From assembly GCA_037903475.1 (NCBI GenBank), contig JBAJFG010000029.1, forward strand, positions 393,501-457,500: a stretch of 64,000 nucleotides of DNA, given 5' to 3'. A program made the position numbers and the translations under genes. This DNA comes from Ancylostoma caninum. Lineage: Eukaryota > Nematoda > Chromadorea > Rhabditida > Ancylostomatidae. Under the pieces are notes generated by a model, which was given only the letters and a program-made list of their open reading frames with translations, was not told the DNA's origin and did not search any database. Below, piece by piece: positions 10,288 through 22,048 of the stretch (positions are counted from its first letter, which is position 1; every line of letters starts with the position of its first letter).

Positions 10288-11654
10288 GTATCCATGAGCA
10301 AGGAATTTCGTGAGACTCAAGGACTCTTCGGAAGCAAATCGCTAACCCCAATTACAGTGATGGATCGGGAGGTTACAGCGTTGCTTGACACCGGCTCTGA
10401 AGCTTCGATTGTTCCATTAGGTGTTTTCCGTGATGCAAGGGCTGATGGTGTCGATTTGGATGTCTACGTTCAACGGATTCCTAGGATCAAAGCAATCGTG
10501 CGTGATGCATCTGGAGTAGTCATGGACTTTGTAGACACAATTCGCATGCCAGTGACGATACAAGGCGCTACGAAGTCTGTTGCATTTCATGTCAGCCAAG
10601 CGTTAGAAGGAGTCATCATCCTGGGAACTAATGCGCTTGAGTTGTTTGGGATTGAACTGGTGTTCCCAACTACAGGAACCAACGGAGCAGAAGAAGAGTC
10701 TCGAGTACAAGCACTGGTAAAAGATAGGGTTTTCGTGCCGCCAGGTATAACTAAGGTGGTAGAGCTGGAGGGAGAAGTCTCGCATGGAGACCACTGTCTA
10801 TGGTCCACGCACCCATCGATAGGGCATGGCATTTGTCGGGTTGCTGAAGATGGAACAATGGTGGCTACGATCTCCAACTTTTCTGAAGACCCAGTAGTGC
10901 TCCGAAAGGGAGAAGTTGTGGGTGAATGGGATGAAGAGAGATGGACTCCACCAAATGCCCACGAGCTAGGAGTTGATATGCTGGAGCGAGCAGATGAACG
11001 CCTACAGGTCGACGAACACATGCGTATGGAAGAGTTACTGAAGGTGTTGGGCACACGATCGGAGATGACATCTCAGCTAGAAGAGTTGATAGAGAGGTTC
11101 AAAGACGTTTTCGCTGTCAGAGACTCGGAATTGACCCAAACGAACCTGGTCGAACACAACATAGCCACAGGTGACAGTCAGCCGATCAAGCAAAGGACCC
11201 GACCGGTACCAATTGGTGCCAGGAAGGAGTTCAAGGAAATCATAAAAGGTTTACTGGAACGGGGAATCATACGGAAAAGTAAGTCAGAATGGGCGTCCCC
11301 AGTCGTCTTGGTAAGGAAGAAGGATGGTTTCTTGAGATTGTGTATCGACTATCGTGCTCTCAACAAGGTAACCAAGCATGACTCGTACCCTCTTCCGACT
11401 ATCGACACGGTGATCCAGAGTCTAGGAGGGAAGGAAGTTTTCTCTACCCTAGATATGGCTTCTGGCTACTGGCAGATTCGGTTGTCAGATACCGCTAAAG
11501 AGAAGAGCGCGTTCACAACAAGCGAAGGTCTCTTCGAGTTTGAAGTACTTCCCTTCGGCTTGTCGACTAGCCCCGCTGAATTCCAAAGGCTAATGGATAT
11601 GGTCCTCGGCGAAATAGGGGTTAAAGATAGCGAAGTATTCGTATATATAGATGA
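9844..11654 (+). pseudogene. Protease and RT N-terminal half of element 2
   Basis: The frame continues from knuckle copies 2 and 3 into a retropepsin (TALLDTGSEASIVPLG, catalytic Asp encoded near 10390). A connector of about 190 residues follows, then RT: KSEWASPVVLVRKKDG, LRLCIDYRALNKV, FSTLDMASGYWQI and LPFGLSTSPAEFQRLM. It ends exactly within the catalytic YIDD box, where the Helitron at 11655 is inserted. Apart from that insertion this stretch is open. The RT belongs to the gypsy clade but differs clearly from element 1. Confidence 0.9.
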
Positions 11655-11829
11655 CTAGCTGGCGTACCCGGCTTCGCTCGGGTGTTTTATTACCTTGGCT
11701 ACATCATACTGCTGAGGCCAATTACTATCATCGATAAATTCATTAAAATCTCCATAATTTTGCTGATCAGCATGTTAGAGAAGCCCAGGTGACGTTTCCC
11801 ATCGACTTGTGGGCGAAAAGTTAGCGAAG

Positions 11830-12470
11830 CTATTTCGGTGATATTGAATCGACGTATTCGTACAAAGTGGTTGGCATATTCATACTCAGCACATCGAGGA
11901 ACCCCAGGAGAGATGTCTTCACCGCTCCATTGGGCGGAAGAGCCAAAAATTCAATAAAATCAAAAAACCGATATTTCATGCAAAATGTTTGTCATATTCC
12001 TATTCAGCTTCTTGAAAAACCCAAGAAAACATGTCTTTGTCCGTCCCCGAGCGAAAATGGGGAAAAATCGATAAAATCAATAAATCAATATTTCGTGCAA
12101 AATGGTTGTCATTCTTATTCAGCATGTTGAGAAACCCCAGTAGACATGTTTTCAACACCCCATGATCAAGAATAGCAAAAAATCAATAAATCAATATCTG
12201 GCGCAAAATGGTTGTCATATTCGTGTTCAGCGCATTGAGGTACCCCAGTAGACATGTCTTTACCACCCAAGATCAAGAAGAGCGAAAAATCAATAGAATC
12301 AATAAATCGATAAATTGGCGCAAAGTGGTTGTCATATTCGTGTTCAGCGCATTGAGATACCCCAGTAGGCATGTTCTCGCTAGTCCCTGGTCAAGAAGAG
12401 CGAAAAATAAATAAAATCGATATAATCGATAAACCAATCGATAATCCCAGGTGCAAAGTAGCCTATAACC
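11830..12470 (-). repeat. Internal ~100-bp tandem units of the Helitron
   Basis: Each unit carries a GTTGTCATATTCGTGTTCAG-like core, then GAACCCCAGTAGACATGT-like sequence, then an AATCAATAAAATCGATAAAT-like AT-rich part. The same units recur in the Helitrons at 18399, 22853, 39942 and 62012. Short open frames across these units are by-products of the repeat. Confidence 0.85.
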
Positions 12471-12574
12471 TCCGCCGGCCAGTGGAGAGTCTACCTGCAA
12501 AATTTGGTCCCGATCGGTTCATCCTCCGCGATTTCTATTCGGAACACACAAACACATCCGCGATTTCTATTCGG

Positions 12575-12896
<322 letters not shown>

Positions 12897-12916
12897 TTCA
12901 CTTTTATATATACAGA

Positions 12917-14113
12917 TATTTTGATAGCAACAAAGACGATAGAACGTCATTATGAGGTGCTGCGTCTAGTGTTGACCGCATTGAGGAAAGCAAATCTGAA
13001 ACTGAAACCACAGAAGTGTGAGTTCTTCAAGAAGGAGGTTTCGTTTCTCGGGCATAAAATAAATGAAGAGGGCGTAACTACAGACCCGGATAAGGTATGC
13101 AAAATCCAACAATATCCTGCACCGCGAAATGTCAGTGATTTGAGAACCTTCTTAGGTATGGCGTCTTACTACCGTAAGTTCATCCTAGGATTCTCAAAAA
13201 TCGCGAAGCCACTGTACAATTTAACAAGCCCAAAAACGGAATGGAAGTGGACAGCAGTCGAAAGCAGTGCATTTGAGAGCCTAAAAGAAGTCATAACCAA
13301 AGCCCCGGTCCTAGCTCAGCCAGACGTAGCCGCTGCGGCGAACGAGTCTAGGCCTTTTATCATTTACACGGACGCTTCAGCGGATGGTCTTGGAGCAGTT
13401 CTCTGCCAAGAAGGAGAGGATAAACTGTTGCACCCACTGTACTTCGCTTCTAAAAGTCTGACGAAAGCCGAAAGAAACTACCATGTCTTGAGGCGCTGGC
13501 AGTAATTTTCGCGCTGAAAAAGTTCCACTTTTTCATTTAGGGGTTGAAAACAGTGGTGAGAACTGACCATAAGGCACTAACAAGCTTGTTCAAACAAACA
13601 AATGTTTCGGCTAGAGCGTTACGTTGGGCTTTGGAAGTGCAAAAATATAAGCTGGAGATCCAATATGTGGCAGGGAAAGCGAACGCCGTAGCAGATAGTT
13701 TGTCTAGAGGCGCGGTAAGGAATGTAACCGAGGATGAAGCGGTGTGTGCGGAAAATGAGGCCATTGTGGGCCAGGTAGACTCGCAGCAGTCGCAATGGTT
13801 AAGTGCCTTGAAAAGTGACCCTGACTACAAAGATCTAATTGCGCACCTGGAAAGTAATCACGAAATCACTGAGGTGAAGTTGCCAAGATGTGCACGTAGA
13901 TATAGCACCGCTGATTTCGTCATTGAGAACGGGAATTTGAAAATGATCGCAGAAAATTCCGTGGTAAAAGTTGTCCCGAAACAACATCGGAAAGCAGTAT
14001 TTGACGAAGCGCATGCAGGCGTTATGGCCGGACATTTAACTGGACGTAAGTTGGTGCGTAAGCTGAAGAAGGTGGTGTTTTGGGAAGGTATGGAGAAAGA
14101 CGTACTTAAATAG
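12917..14113 (+). pseudogene. RT C-terminal half, RNase H and integrase zinc finger of element 2
   Basis: Resumes at ILIATKT right after the Helitron and reads through the RT thumb (KCEFFKKEVSFLGHKI) into RNase H (FIIYTDASADGLGAVL). Near 13484 a small deletion changes frame after ERNYHV. The next frame carries LEALAVIFALKKFHFF, then a TAG at 13538-13540 where an aromatic residue is expected, then VVRTDHKALTSLF. The integrase HHCC finger starts (DEAHAGVMAGHLT) but is cut at TAG 14111-14113 and the MITE at 14122 before its two cysteines. Confidence 0.88.
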
Positions 14114-14121
14114 TCTAAGGC

Positions 14122-14398
14122 CAGTGGCGGACGCAGAAAGTGGGCGGGAGGGGGGCCGTGGGAAGAAAAGTGGGGTCTCCGCCGTTTTGGGGACCCAGAC
14201 GGAAAATAAAATTAATAATAATATTAATTATAATAATAAACAATAAATAAAAAATATATTAAAAATAATAATAAAAATAAACAATTAAAAATAAACTAAC
14301 ACAAGATTTTTATTTGTATTGTAAAGTAATTTCGAAAATTTGGCGACCCATTCTCGGGGGGGGGCGCCCCCCCCCGCCCCCCCCTGCGTCCGCCACTG
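14122..14398. mobile_element. hAT-type MITE inside integrase of element 2
   Basis: About 15-bp near-perfect inverted ends (CAGTGGCGGACGCAG and its complement) enclose a G-run, an AT-rich core of AATAATA-type repeats and a C-run. CAGTGGCG-type ends are typical of hAT elements. The 8-base flanks (GTCTAAGG and ATGTAGGG) match at only 5 of 8, so the duplication has decayed or is offset. A related copy in reverse orientation lies at 24357-24640. Confidence 0.8.
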
Positions 14399-14400
14399 GA

Positions 14401-15274
14401 TGTAGGGAATGTTTTCTCACGCGAACACACGAGCGCAATATACCTCCCTTGAAGCCAATCACCACGTCAAAGCCATTTGAGTTAGTTGGTATGGACATTG
14501 TGGAGCTAGGTTTGTCCGAGAGTGGTAACCGGTATGCTCTCGTAGTAATCGACCACTTCACAAAATTCGTGGGAGCGTACCCAGTCCCAGATAAAACCGC
14601 GAGAACCATTGCCAGAACTCTGTTCGAGCGATGGATCTGTGAAGGTTGCCGTTGGCCGAAAGTTCTGCACTCGGACCAGGGTCCTGAGTTTGTCAATAAT
14701 GTGATGTCAGAGGTATGCAGGATCTCTGGCATAGAACAGTCCACCACCAAGGGGTATAACCCGAGGGAAAACGGTATCACCGAGCGTGCAATAGGGACAA
14801 TTACACGTATGCTGAAGAAGAAAACTGTGATTCCAGCGCAGTGGGATGTATTGTTACCAATGGTCGTCTTTGCATATAATTCAGCACCCCACGAAGCTAC
14901 GGGAGACAGTCCATTTTACTTATTGCATGCGTTTGACCCAAATCAGCCATCTAATGAGATACCGCAGGATGAGTTATCGTGGAATCACATAGATTTTGAC
15001 GACTACAAATATGAACTGCTAGCGGGAATTCAACATATTCGTGAATGCACAAGGGAAATGAACGAAGAATATAGGACCCGCATGAAGCAAAGGTATGACA
15101 CGCGTAATAAGGTGAAGCCAGACTCGCTACCCAGGGTAGGAGACCGGGTATATGTTAAGCTGCCGGCTGAGAAAAGTACTTCCAAGCACCCCAAGTTGGT
15201 AGACAGTTGGAGCGGTCCATTTAGAGTCCTCGAAGTTACTAAAACTAAAAGTTTTAGTAAAACTAAGTTACTAA
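14401..15274 (+). pseudogene. Integrase catalytic core of element 2
   Basis: After the MITE the frame reads PFELVGMDIVELGLSESGNR with the first catalytic Asp, YALVVIDHFTKF, then VLHSDQGPEFVNNV (second Asp) and NPRENGITERAIGT (catalytic Glu). A basic C-terminal region follows (VGDRVYVKLPAEKS, WSGPFRVLEVT). At about 15245-15275 a short ACTAAAACTAAAAG-type inverted duplication and a base loss disturb the frame. The sequence then goes on into the downstream region without a clear break, so the original polyprotein probably extended past integrase. Confidence 0.88.
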
Positions 15275-16479
15275 AATTCCGCTCTATTAGCAAACATTGA
15301 GAAAAATGAGGATCCTATACGCATACAGCACGACATGCTCGTAAGAATTCCACCTGAGATTGATGATACTCCGATTCGGACTAAAACTAAGCGTGTGAAG
15401 AGAGGGAGAAGAAGTACTGAGGATCTTAAATTGAAAACTTTCTTCTCCAGGGCTACTATGGCATCGGACCCTGTTCTCGCGGATAACAGTGCGTTGGGAT
15501 TGTTCTATGTTTGTCCTGGTGCCGGAAAACGCCTGGATACCAACGATCCCGAGGACTACAGATGCACCGTCAGGGACATGACTTTCGCCGACGTGATCCC
15601 GGAAGAACAAGACCCGACGATCAGATCTCTCCGCATCCACTCCATTCTCTCTCTGGCGCGTATGATCTCGATATATGAGAATGAGACCGACGTGGACAAG
15701 AAACGTTTCCTGATGAGGTCGCCAACGCACACTTTTGTCACGGTATCGGGCGTGGAGAAGGCCTATACCTTTTTCAAGCGTAATTGTGAACACGTCTTGA
15801 AAGCGCTTCTAATCCATGATGGAAGTCCTGTAGCGATGGCCGCCAAGGAAAACGTCAATATCGACATCACGCAACTAAATGACTTAGCTAACGCCGGAGT
15901 ACGATTCGCGCAAACGCATGCTTGGGAAGACGTCGATATACGTGGACCGGTGCGCAAGACTGTGTTGTTCGTTCCCTGTGGTTTGAGAGGATATGCGAGA
16001 TGCGTTCGGCTGGAAGAAGGAGTAAGCATGATCGTGTACGATAGTTTGAAGGACGTGATCACTTCGCTACGGAATATCACGAATTTGAGCAATTCTTCTT
16101 CTTAACGCCGACGACGGACAAGCCGTATAATGCATCTGAATGGCAAGCGCTGGCAATGGCAATGACCACGGTCGCGAGGTTGGGGACTAAGCTGGTAGCA
16201 GTCAGCAGCCCCAGAGGCGAAGCCGCGTGGAGCACTCATCGCAAGGACACCCACGACATGTTTGAAGTCGTCAGGGATTCAGCCGCGGCAATGAGGAGCA
16301 ATGTCACTACGATGTTCACGTTGGTGCCATCACTGAGTGAGCCGTTTGCCTGCCTAGGAGAGAAGAGCAGAGTCTCGGAAGTAGCTGTTTACCCGGCTGA
16401 AGCTGTCAAGTCGTTCCTCACAGCCTTGCAGAAGTATGTAGCGCCGTACGTGAGGACCGGAAAAGCGAGCCCTGTATGA
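15275..16479 (+). pseudogene. Unidentified protein region downstream of integrase (element 2)
   Basis: About 390 codons between the integrase tail and the 3' UTR. The first part (15275-16105) opens with a basic stretch (RTKTKRVKRGRRSTEDLK) then a globular-looking sequence (MASDPVLADNSALGLFYVCP, FADVIPEEQDPTIRSLRIHS). One frameshift near 16057 moves the frame; it then continues as TPTTDKPYNASEWQALAMAM and ends at TGA 16477-16479. No signal peptide, membrane segment, Cys-rich ectodomain or furin-like site is visible, so it does not look like an envelope. I do not recognise the family. Its place after integrase in the same coding direction suggests a C-terminal extension of Pol or a separate accessory ORF. 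Function unknown. Confidence 0.75.
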
Positions 16480-16848
16480 AGTTTTTGAACATCCCACGGA
16501 TCGGGCAAGGGCTTATAAAGAAAAGAAGAAGGCGCAAAAATCAGATGGCGATCATACTTATAGGAATGTCCAAGCCGCACCACGAGGATATGATGATGAT
16601 TTGTCCAGTAGTAAGCTGTTATGTTCATTTCCGCATGTCATTCATTGTCATTTATTACATTTTTGATTTGCCTTTCCGAGTACAGGTTTTGGAATTGCCG
16701 TTTTTTTTTTTTGAGAGATACTGGTTGATTTTTTTAATCTCATTTGTGATCTGATACATACTCATCTCATTGATATTTTTTTTCTCGATGTTCTCATTTT
16801 TTGTGTGTTGTCGTTCTCTGAGTGCCCGCAGCGACAGGGACGTCGCTC
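16480..16848 (+). other. 3' UTR of element 2
   Basis: T-rich untranslated stretch between the last coding region and the polypurine tract. No further gene seen. Confidence 0.6.
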
Positions 16849-16863
16849 CCGAGAGGGACGGGT
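16849..16863 (+). promoter_or_regulatory. Polypurine-like tract, element 2
   Basis: CGAGAGGGACGGGT lies immediately before the 3' LTR. It is not a perfect purine run, but its position fits the plus-strand primer. Confidence 0.5.
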
Positions 16864-17164
16864 TGTTGTGTAGGCGGACCTATGTAGGGACCTATTGATC
16901 TGTGATCTGATCCGGAGGACCCGCGTGTATTTGAATCCGGGTCGTTGGCGGGACGACCCACTCTATATAAGTCTTCTTAGGTTCATTGTATTGTCTGTTC
17001 GTCTGTTCGTCCGTTCGTCGTTCGTCGCTGTATTTCTAAATAAACTCTTTTCCCCTCCCCTGTCTTGGTTGGCACGACACTCGTGTGGGTTCACCGAGTA
17101 CTTGTCTTTTCTTCCTTTTCCTCTCAATAACCGGTTGGCCACGCTGGGACCATAAATCCAGTAT
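16864..17164 (+). repeat. 3' LTR of element 2
   Basis: Near-identical to 6856-7158, with TATA at 16964-16971 and AATAAA at 17039-17044. It is followed by AACTT, the target duplication. Confidence 0.92.
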
Positions 17165-17169
17165 AACTT

Positions 17170-18398
17170 TGTTAGGCTTGGTAGCCGTAGAGTTCGTTCC
17201 AAAACGAACTTGAGTCTCGAACCAGTCGATTGCCACTTACCACCCACTCGCATAGTGTGAGGCCGTTTTGCCTTTCTGAATTTGCGAAGAAACAGCCAAA
17301 CGCGGTTCAGAGGGTCCTTTAGCACCTTAGTAGTCATCACAGGTTAAAGATGTCGTGATCTTCGTGGAGAAAAAAAAACCGGTAACAGTCGCTTTCTGTA
17401 TACTGTCTTACCGGGGCCTGACGCGTGCGGGTAGTAAGTGTTTGAAAATCAATTAGACATGGTCCTTCGGGTGACCCGGTCAAACAAAAAGTTCCCTCAG
17501 GTCACCCGGTGTTATTGCCTGAGTAGTCGTCAGGGCTCAGTAACTGACTGATCAGTGGCATCAGTTGACAAATTATGTTGTTTTTGCACCTACTTTTCCG
17601 TTTTGTTTTCATTTTTCACTGAAATTTATGCGAATTCCTTTCAATAATTCTGTGGACCCCAACGCAAGATGTCTTGTATTTTCGAAGATTTTCGGGCGAA
17701 CTATTCGACGGACACCTTTTCGAGTCTGACCAATGCTTGTGTTTTTTTTTGTTGCTGAAATAAAACATGATTGCGTTTCATTCTGGTCCACTTCGAGTAC
17801 TTTTTTCTAAAGGCAGTTTTTCCAGTGTGTTCTTTTTTCTCCCCATATCCTGATGCCACCGGTGGGAACGTCTTCGACCAAAGCACTGTAGGTTTTGACT
17901 TTGTTTTGGACATTCGATAATATTATTTTTGAATCAAATTTCTCGATTCCTTCAAGCAATTCTCACACACCTAGGTTACTGCTACTTCCAACAGTGGACC
18001 TTCATGTCGCAAGCGTGGAAGTGAGGCATATGCGTCCCACTCACCAAAAAGAGGGAAGTTAGAAGGTAGTCTTCTGCGGTATCGTATCTTTTGCTTATAG
18101 CTGCTCTACTTCACGTAAACGTAGTGTTGAGCCAATTTTGTTATCCGTAGAGGAGGAGGGAGAGGAGAACGGGGATGGGGTGGGGGTTAAGGCGCATGTT
18201 CTACCCTCCCCTCCTTCCTTCCACCCAGTAATGGGTTGCTATGTCTTTTGAAAATACTTTTCAAATTGTCGACATATTTGTATTAGCTTTTACAGGTTCT
18301 CCATTTTTATCCTTTAAATTTTTATTCACTGAAATTTAAATTTGTTCCTTCATCAACTTTTTTTTCAACTAGACGGTATGGTCAACTTTTTTTTTAAA
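17170..18398. other. Unassigned region
   Basis: Short AT-rich frames only. A small inverted pair (GGTGACCCGG near 17470, GTCACCCGGT near 17502) and pyrimidine-rich stretches are the only structure I notice. Confidence 0.45.
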
Positions 18399-19193
18399 CT
18401 AGACGGTATGCCCGTCTCCGCTCGAATGTTTTACTACCCCGACTATTTCACACCTGATGAGGGAATTTGATGCCACCGATAATTCCATTCAAGATGCTCG
18501 TCACTCTAGTGATCAGCATGTTGACGGACTCGAATATCCTTTTTTTAAACGACTCATCGGCAAAAAATGAAAAAAAGTTATTTGAATAATAAGTTTATGG
18601 AAAATGCATGCTATATTTGTGTTCAGCTTCTTTGGGAACGCCAGTAAATGCGCGCTTACCCGTCCCTAAGCAGAAGCGAAAAATTCAAAAACTCGGCTAG
18701 AAATTCGATCAGACCAATAATTCAATGTTTCCTTGCGTAGCGGTTGTCATGTATGTGTTCAGTGCATCCAGAAACCTCAATGGACATGTCATCACCGGTC
18801 CTTGGACAAAAATTGTCGAAATGCGATGAGAACAATAAATCGATATCGTCGTTCGAAACGCTTGTCATAATCGTGCTCAGCATATTCGAAAGCCCCAGCG
18901 CGCATATCCTCACCGATCCTTGGGCAAACTTTGTGAAAAATCGATATAATCAATAATTCGATACCGTCATCCAAGATCGTTGTCATATCCGTGTTCAGCA
19001 TATAGAAGAACCCTAGTATACATGTCCTCACCGACCCTCGGACGAAAATAGTGAAAAACAATAAAACCGGTATAATCCATAAACCAGTTGATAGTTCCGG
19101 GTGAAAAGTAGACTATAACCTCCGCCGACCCCCTGAAGAACCTCTATGCAAAACCCGGTCCCGATCGGTTCATCCTCCTCGATTTCTGTTCAG

Positions 19194-19273
<80 letters not shown>

Positions 19274-19304
19274 ACACACACACACCACACACACACACAC
19301 CACA

Positions 19305-19337
<33 letters not shown>

Positions 19338-19340
19338 AGA
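18399..19340 (-). mobile_element. Divergent Helitron copy
   Basis: Begins CTAGACGGTATGCCCGTCTC, a diverged version of the CTAG-hairpin end of the other Helitrons. It carries five or so degenerate 100-base units (CATATCCGTGTTCAGCATAT type), the shared ACCTCCGCCGACCC and CCCGATCGGTTCATCCTC blocks, and a CA tract. The TC end is not recognisable after the CA tract, so the 5' terminus is lost or diverged. A partial duplicate of the CTAG end lies just upstream at about 18369. Confidence 0.75.
19189..19335. repeat. (CA)n microsatellite with CCA interruptions
   Basis: CA run of about 145 bases with several ACCACAC interruptions toward its right end. It sits at the same internal place as the CA tract of the Helitron at 11655. 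Confidence 0.95.
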
Positions 19341-20236
19341 AGTCTGAATATCGTTGACCCAAGCATAGATGGATTACCCTGAGGTGCGGTATTTACCCGC
19401 CTTCCTTTTTCGCTGGGCTCTGGAGGACTTTCATATTGGGAAGAGAGTGGGTCATTCAGTTGTGTAAGGTGTGAGTCACCGTACAGCCAAAATTGAAATG
19501 TGTGGTCTACAATTGTACTGAGGAGGAAGCGTTTTGAATAAGTGTAGAAGTAGTAGAAAAGTGAAAGAATAGGTTTTGAATTTATTTCGGAATTCTTAAA
19601 TCTTTCCCAAATCTTGGCACCGGATTTCCTTAGGAAAAAGGAGAGATGTATCAGAGCGTGGCTGTGGTATCAAAGGGAAGGAAGAGTAGGATCGGAACAT
19701 GTTGATAATTGTAGCCTCAATGAAGAACTAGCTTGAGAAATTTGTTGTCGTTCGTGTTATCCACAAAATTGGTGCCAAAAGTTGGAAAAAAATTCGAAAG
19801 TTTGGAATCGGTCTCTCTCGTTGCTTTTTTTCCTGCTCTGTGTTACTTTTGCATGTATTTACATAGTACATTTTCCATTCTATTCCATGGCAGCCGAGCT
19901 TCGGCTGATCGCAATATCTCGCGCGCGACAGGCGCGGCACAGATCCTATTCTTCTCCATACGAAATTTCACGGATTCACCCCCCCCCCCCCCAGTTGTGA
20001 GTTTTGTGAGCTCCTTAAAAGTTGAGCGTCGAAACCCCACACATTTCTAAACTCTTAATTGACTGCTGATTACTAGAAGTATGGCGCGTTTGATGAATGT
20101 ATCATTTTTATCCAGAAAACGTGTCAAAAGTGGAAGAAATTTAAAAGTTTTTGATAATCTCCATGTCCTTTGTTGTTTAAATCTGTGCATACTGTGATAT
20201 TTGATGATATTCTTCTGCGCCGTTCAGGTTTGCAGA
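19341..20236. other. Unassigned region
   Basis: No repeat or coding structure recognised; a poly-C run lies at about 19980-19992. Confidence 0.45.
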
Positions 20237-20261
20237 TGGAATTCTTTATTTTAATCGGCCC

Positions 20262-20289
20262 GACGTTTCGACGGTAACGTCCTCTTCAG
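20262..20289 (-). ncRNA. Hammerhead-like ribozyme motif
   Basis: Minus strand reads CTGAAGA, one extra G, a 4-bp hairpin stem (GACG/CGTC with loop TTAC), then GAAAC and GTC. CUGANGA and GAAA are the two invariant hammerhead core strands, and such ribozymes are known in the terminal repeats of Penelope-like elements. The extra unpaired base before stem II departs from the classic core, so activity is uncertain. Confidence 0.55.
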
Positions 20290-20530
20290 AGGCCTGAAAG
20301 TGAAACTGGAGCGCCAAACGTCTCATCTCTCTCATGAAGCTATGGACATTCTCCGGAACACATCTGGAAGTCCCTCATAACTGAGTCTCACAACGTACCA
20401 CGAATTCCACCGATTTTGCGATTTTCGTCCGTAATGCTTGATGACACTCTGGACGAATGAGTGCCACCAGGGACCTAAGATGGTCTATGGGTCACAGATA
20501 CAATAGCGATCTACAGCTTACAGAGAGGCG

Positions 20531-21001
20531 TTAAAGGCAGCAGGAGCTGGAATTCTCGACTCTGAGCTGAGCTGCGGGTGGTGAAGTACAGACTCAGCAC
20601 ATCATAAATGTGAAACGAACACAGACAATGATGGCTTACCTGCAGAGAAAATGGAACATTCGTCGCGAACACGCCTGGCCGTGTTCGCGCGCGGACGAGT
20701 TTTCCCCGGCGCAAAAGCCATTGCGGTGCGTGGTTTGGCGCAAAGGGAAAACGAAATGCATTCAATTCACAGGGTTTCATGGCGGGACTCGGCCAAAACC
20801 ACGCGCCGCAATAGCTTTCGCGCCGGGGAAAACTCGTCCGCGCACGAACACGGCCAGGCGTGTTCGCGACAAATGTTCCATTTTCTCTGCAGGTAAGCCA
20901 TCATTGTCTGCGTTCGTTTCACATTTATGATGTGCTGAGTCTGTACTTCACCACCCGCAGCTCAGCTCAGAGTCGAGAATTTCAGCTCCTGCTGCCTTTA
21001 A
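20531..21001. mobile_element. TTAA foldback element, copy A
   Basis: TTAA-AGGCAGCAGGAGCTG at the left and the exact complement ending TTAA at the right. The whole 471 bases are a near-perfect palindrome, including the motif CGAACACGCCTGGCCGTGTT. TTAA flanks suggest a piggyBac-type or other TTAA-specific transposase acting in trans. Three more elements share these ends (25157, 28041, 55847). It has no protein; its open frames are mirror artefacts. Confidence 0.88.
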
Positions 21002-21177
21002 GGGCAGGTAGTCATTTGCAATCGCCAAGCATTCGTTTCGGTTGTTCATCTTTGGATTCCGAACCGAAATCCAAAACGCCTCTAGGAGCTACCTTGCCGA
21101 GATCTCAGGCTCGTAGGCTAAAATCGTACACATGACATTGAAGTCCAAACCGTCGTGCTCGTCATGTCTGTGTTTCC

Positions 21178-21483
21178 CTAACGCCGACACCAAGCTACCC
21201 GTCTTTTGCTGGCCAAGTGTTCTTTTATACGTACATCGAGTACTCGTCCAGTTTTACCAATGTATACGACATTGCAGGTCAAACATTTAATCTCATATAT
21301 TACACTATCAGTATACCGACAGTACATCAAGGGTAGACGGGCTAGCACTGGTTCTTCTATTCTGCTCATGAAACAGACAGCAAGGATAGGTGCTAGCCTT
21401 TGACCCATAACGAGCCCTCGTATCTGATTAAAGTACTGTCCGGACCACTTGAAAGCATTGCAGTTCAGGCATTCGTTGATCAA
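21178..21483 (-). pseudogene. Penelope RT C-terminal piece fused to GIY-YIG nuclease
   Basis: Reads FNQIRGLVMGQRLAPILAVC, the Penelope RT motif equivalent to G-x-MG-x-PL-x-P, then MYCRYTDS where the catalytic aspartates should be, and jumps directly to VIYEIKCLTCNVVYIGKTGR with a downstream RIKEHL. That last part is the CxxC plus GIY-YIG nuclease signature with its conserved Arg. The RT thumb and linker between are missing, so an internal deletion fused the two domains in frame. Confidence 0.85.
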
Positions 21484-21562
21484 AGCGTCGGAGCACGCAT
21501 CTCTAACATCTCCGATACTGCTTGTAGTGCTGCGCTATTTTGAACATTTGTGTACAAGGAAA

Positions 21563-21886
21563 TCATATCGAATGATTCCATGACACAGTTCTGGTCAAAA
21601 TCTGTTGTCCGCAGATGTTCAAGGAATTGACGGGTGTTTGACAAGTGAGAGGGCACTTGGGTAAAAGTTGGCTTACGATTTTAGTGAGAAACCACGAAAT
21701 GCGGTCGGTTGGGCCACCCACACAACTTATTATAGGCCTGATTTTGAACCTGTTCGCCGAAATCGATTTCATATCACGCGCAAAAACCTTGTGGGTTTTG
21801 AGGAGACTGTAGAACACAGGACATCTTGGATTGTACAGCTTGAGGCAACTGACGACTTGGGTGGGGAATTCGTCATTATTTCGCAA
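21563..21886 (-). pseudogene. Penelope RT N-terminal piece
   Basis: Reads VFYSLLKTHK, KIRPIISCVGGPTDRISWFL and LPKCPLT, matching the early RT motifs of Penelope-like elements. It lies just upstream (minus-strand sense) of the RT/GIY-YIG piece; the frame is interrupted at 21484-21562. Confidence 0.82.
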
Positions 21887-22048
21887 TCACTGGATCGCGA
21901 AATCACTGAGCTTCACCTGCAAGAAGAAACTGTGTATCATCGCGCGACTGATGCGCGAATGACAACTAAACATCCGAGAAAAGATATTAAGAAATGAAAG
22001 TTTTCGTTTGACCTCAACAATGTTGTATTGAATAGAGTTTAATTTCAG

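Larger units (their letters stand above)
20237..21890 (-). mobile_element. Penelope-like element relic
   Basis: Minus-strand RT and GIY-YIG endonuclease fragments (below) are followed on the same strand by a hammerhead-like motif, the combination known for Penelope-like elements. The relic is truncated, lacks most of the RT palm, and is split by the TTAA foldback at 20531-21001. Confidence 0.8.

Noticed and set aside
15335..16479. Envelope gene in element 2
   Set aside because: No signal peptide, transmembrane segment, cleavage site or Cys-rich ectodomain. Kept only as an unidentified region.
20511..21135. Frames such as MKPCELNAFRFPFAPNHAPQ found at 20.5, 25.0 and 56.1 kb
   Set aside because: They recur because the TTAA foldback is repeated and palindromic. 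Both strands give the same frames, with no conserved start or domain.
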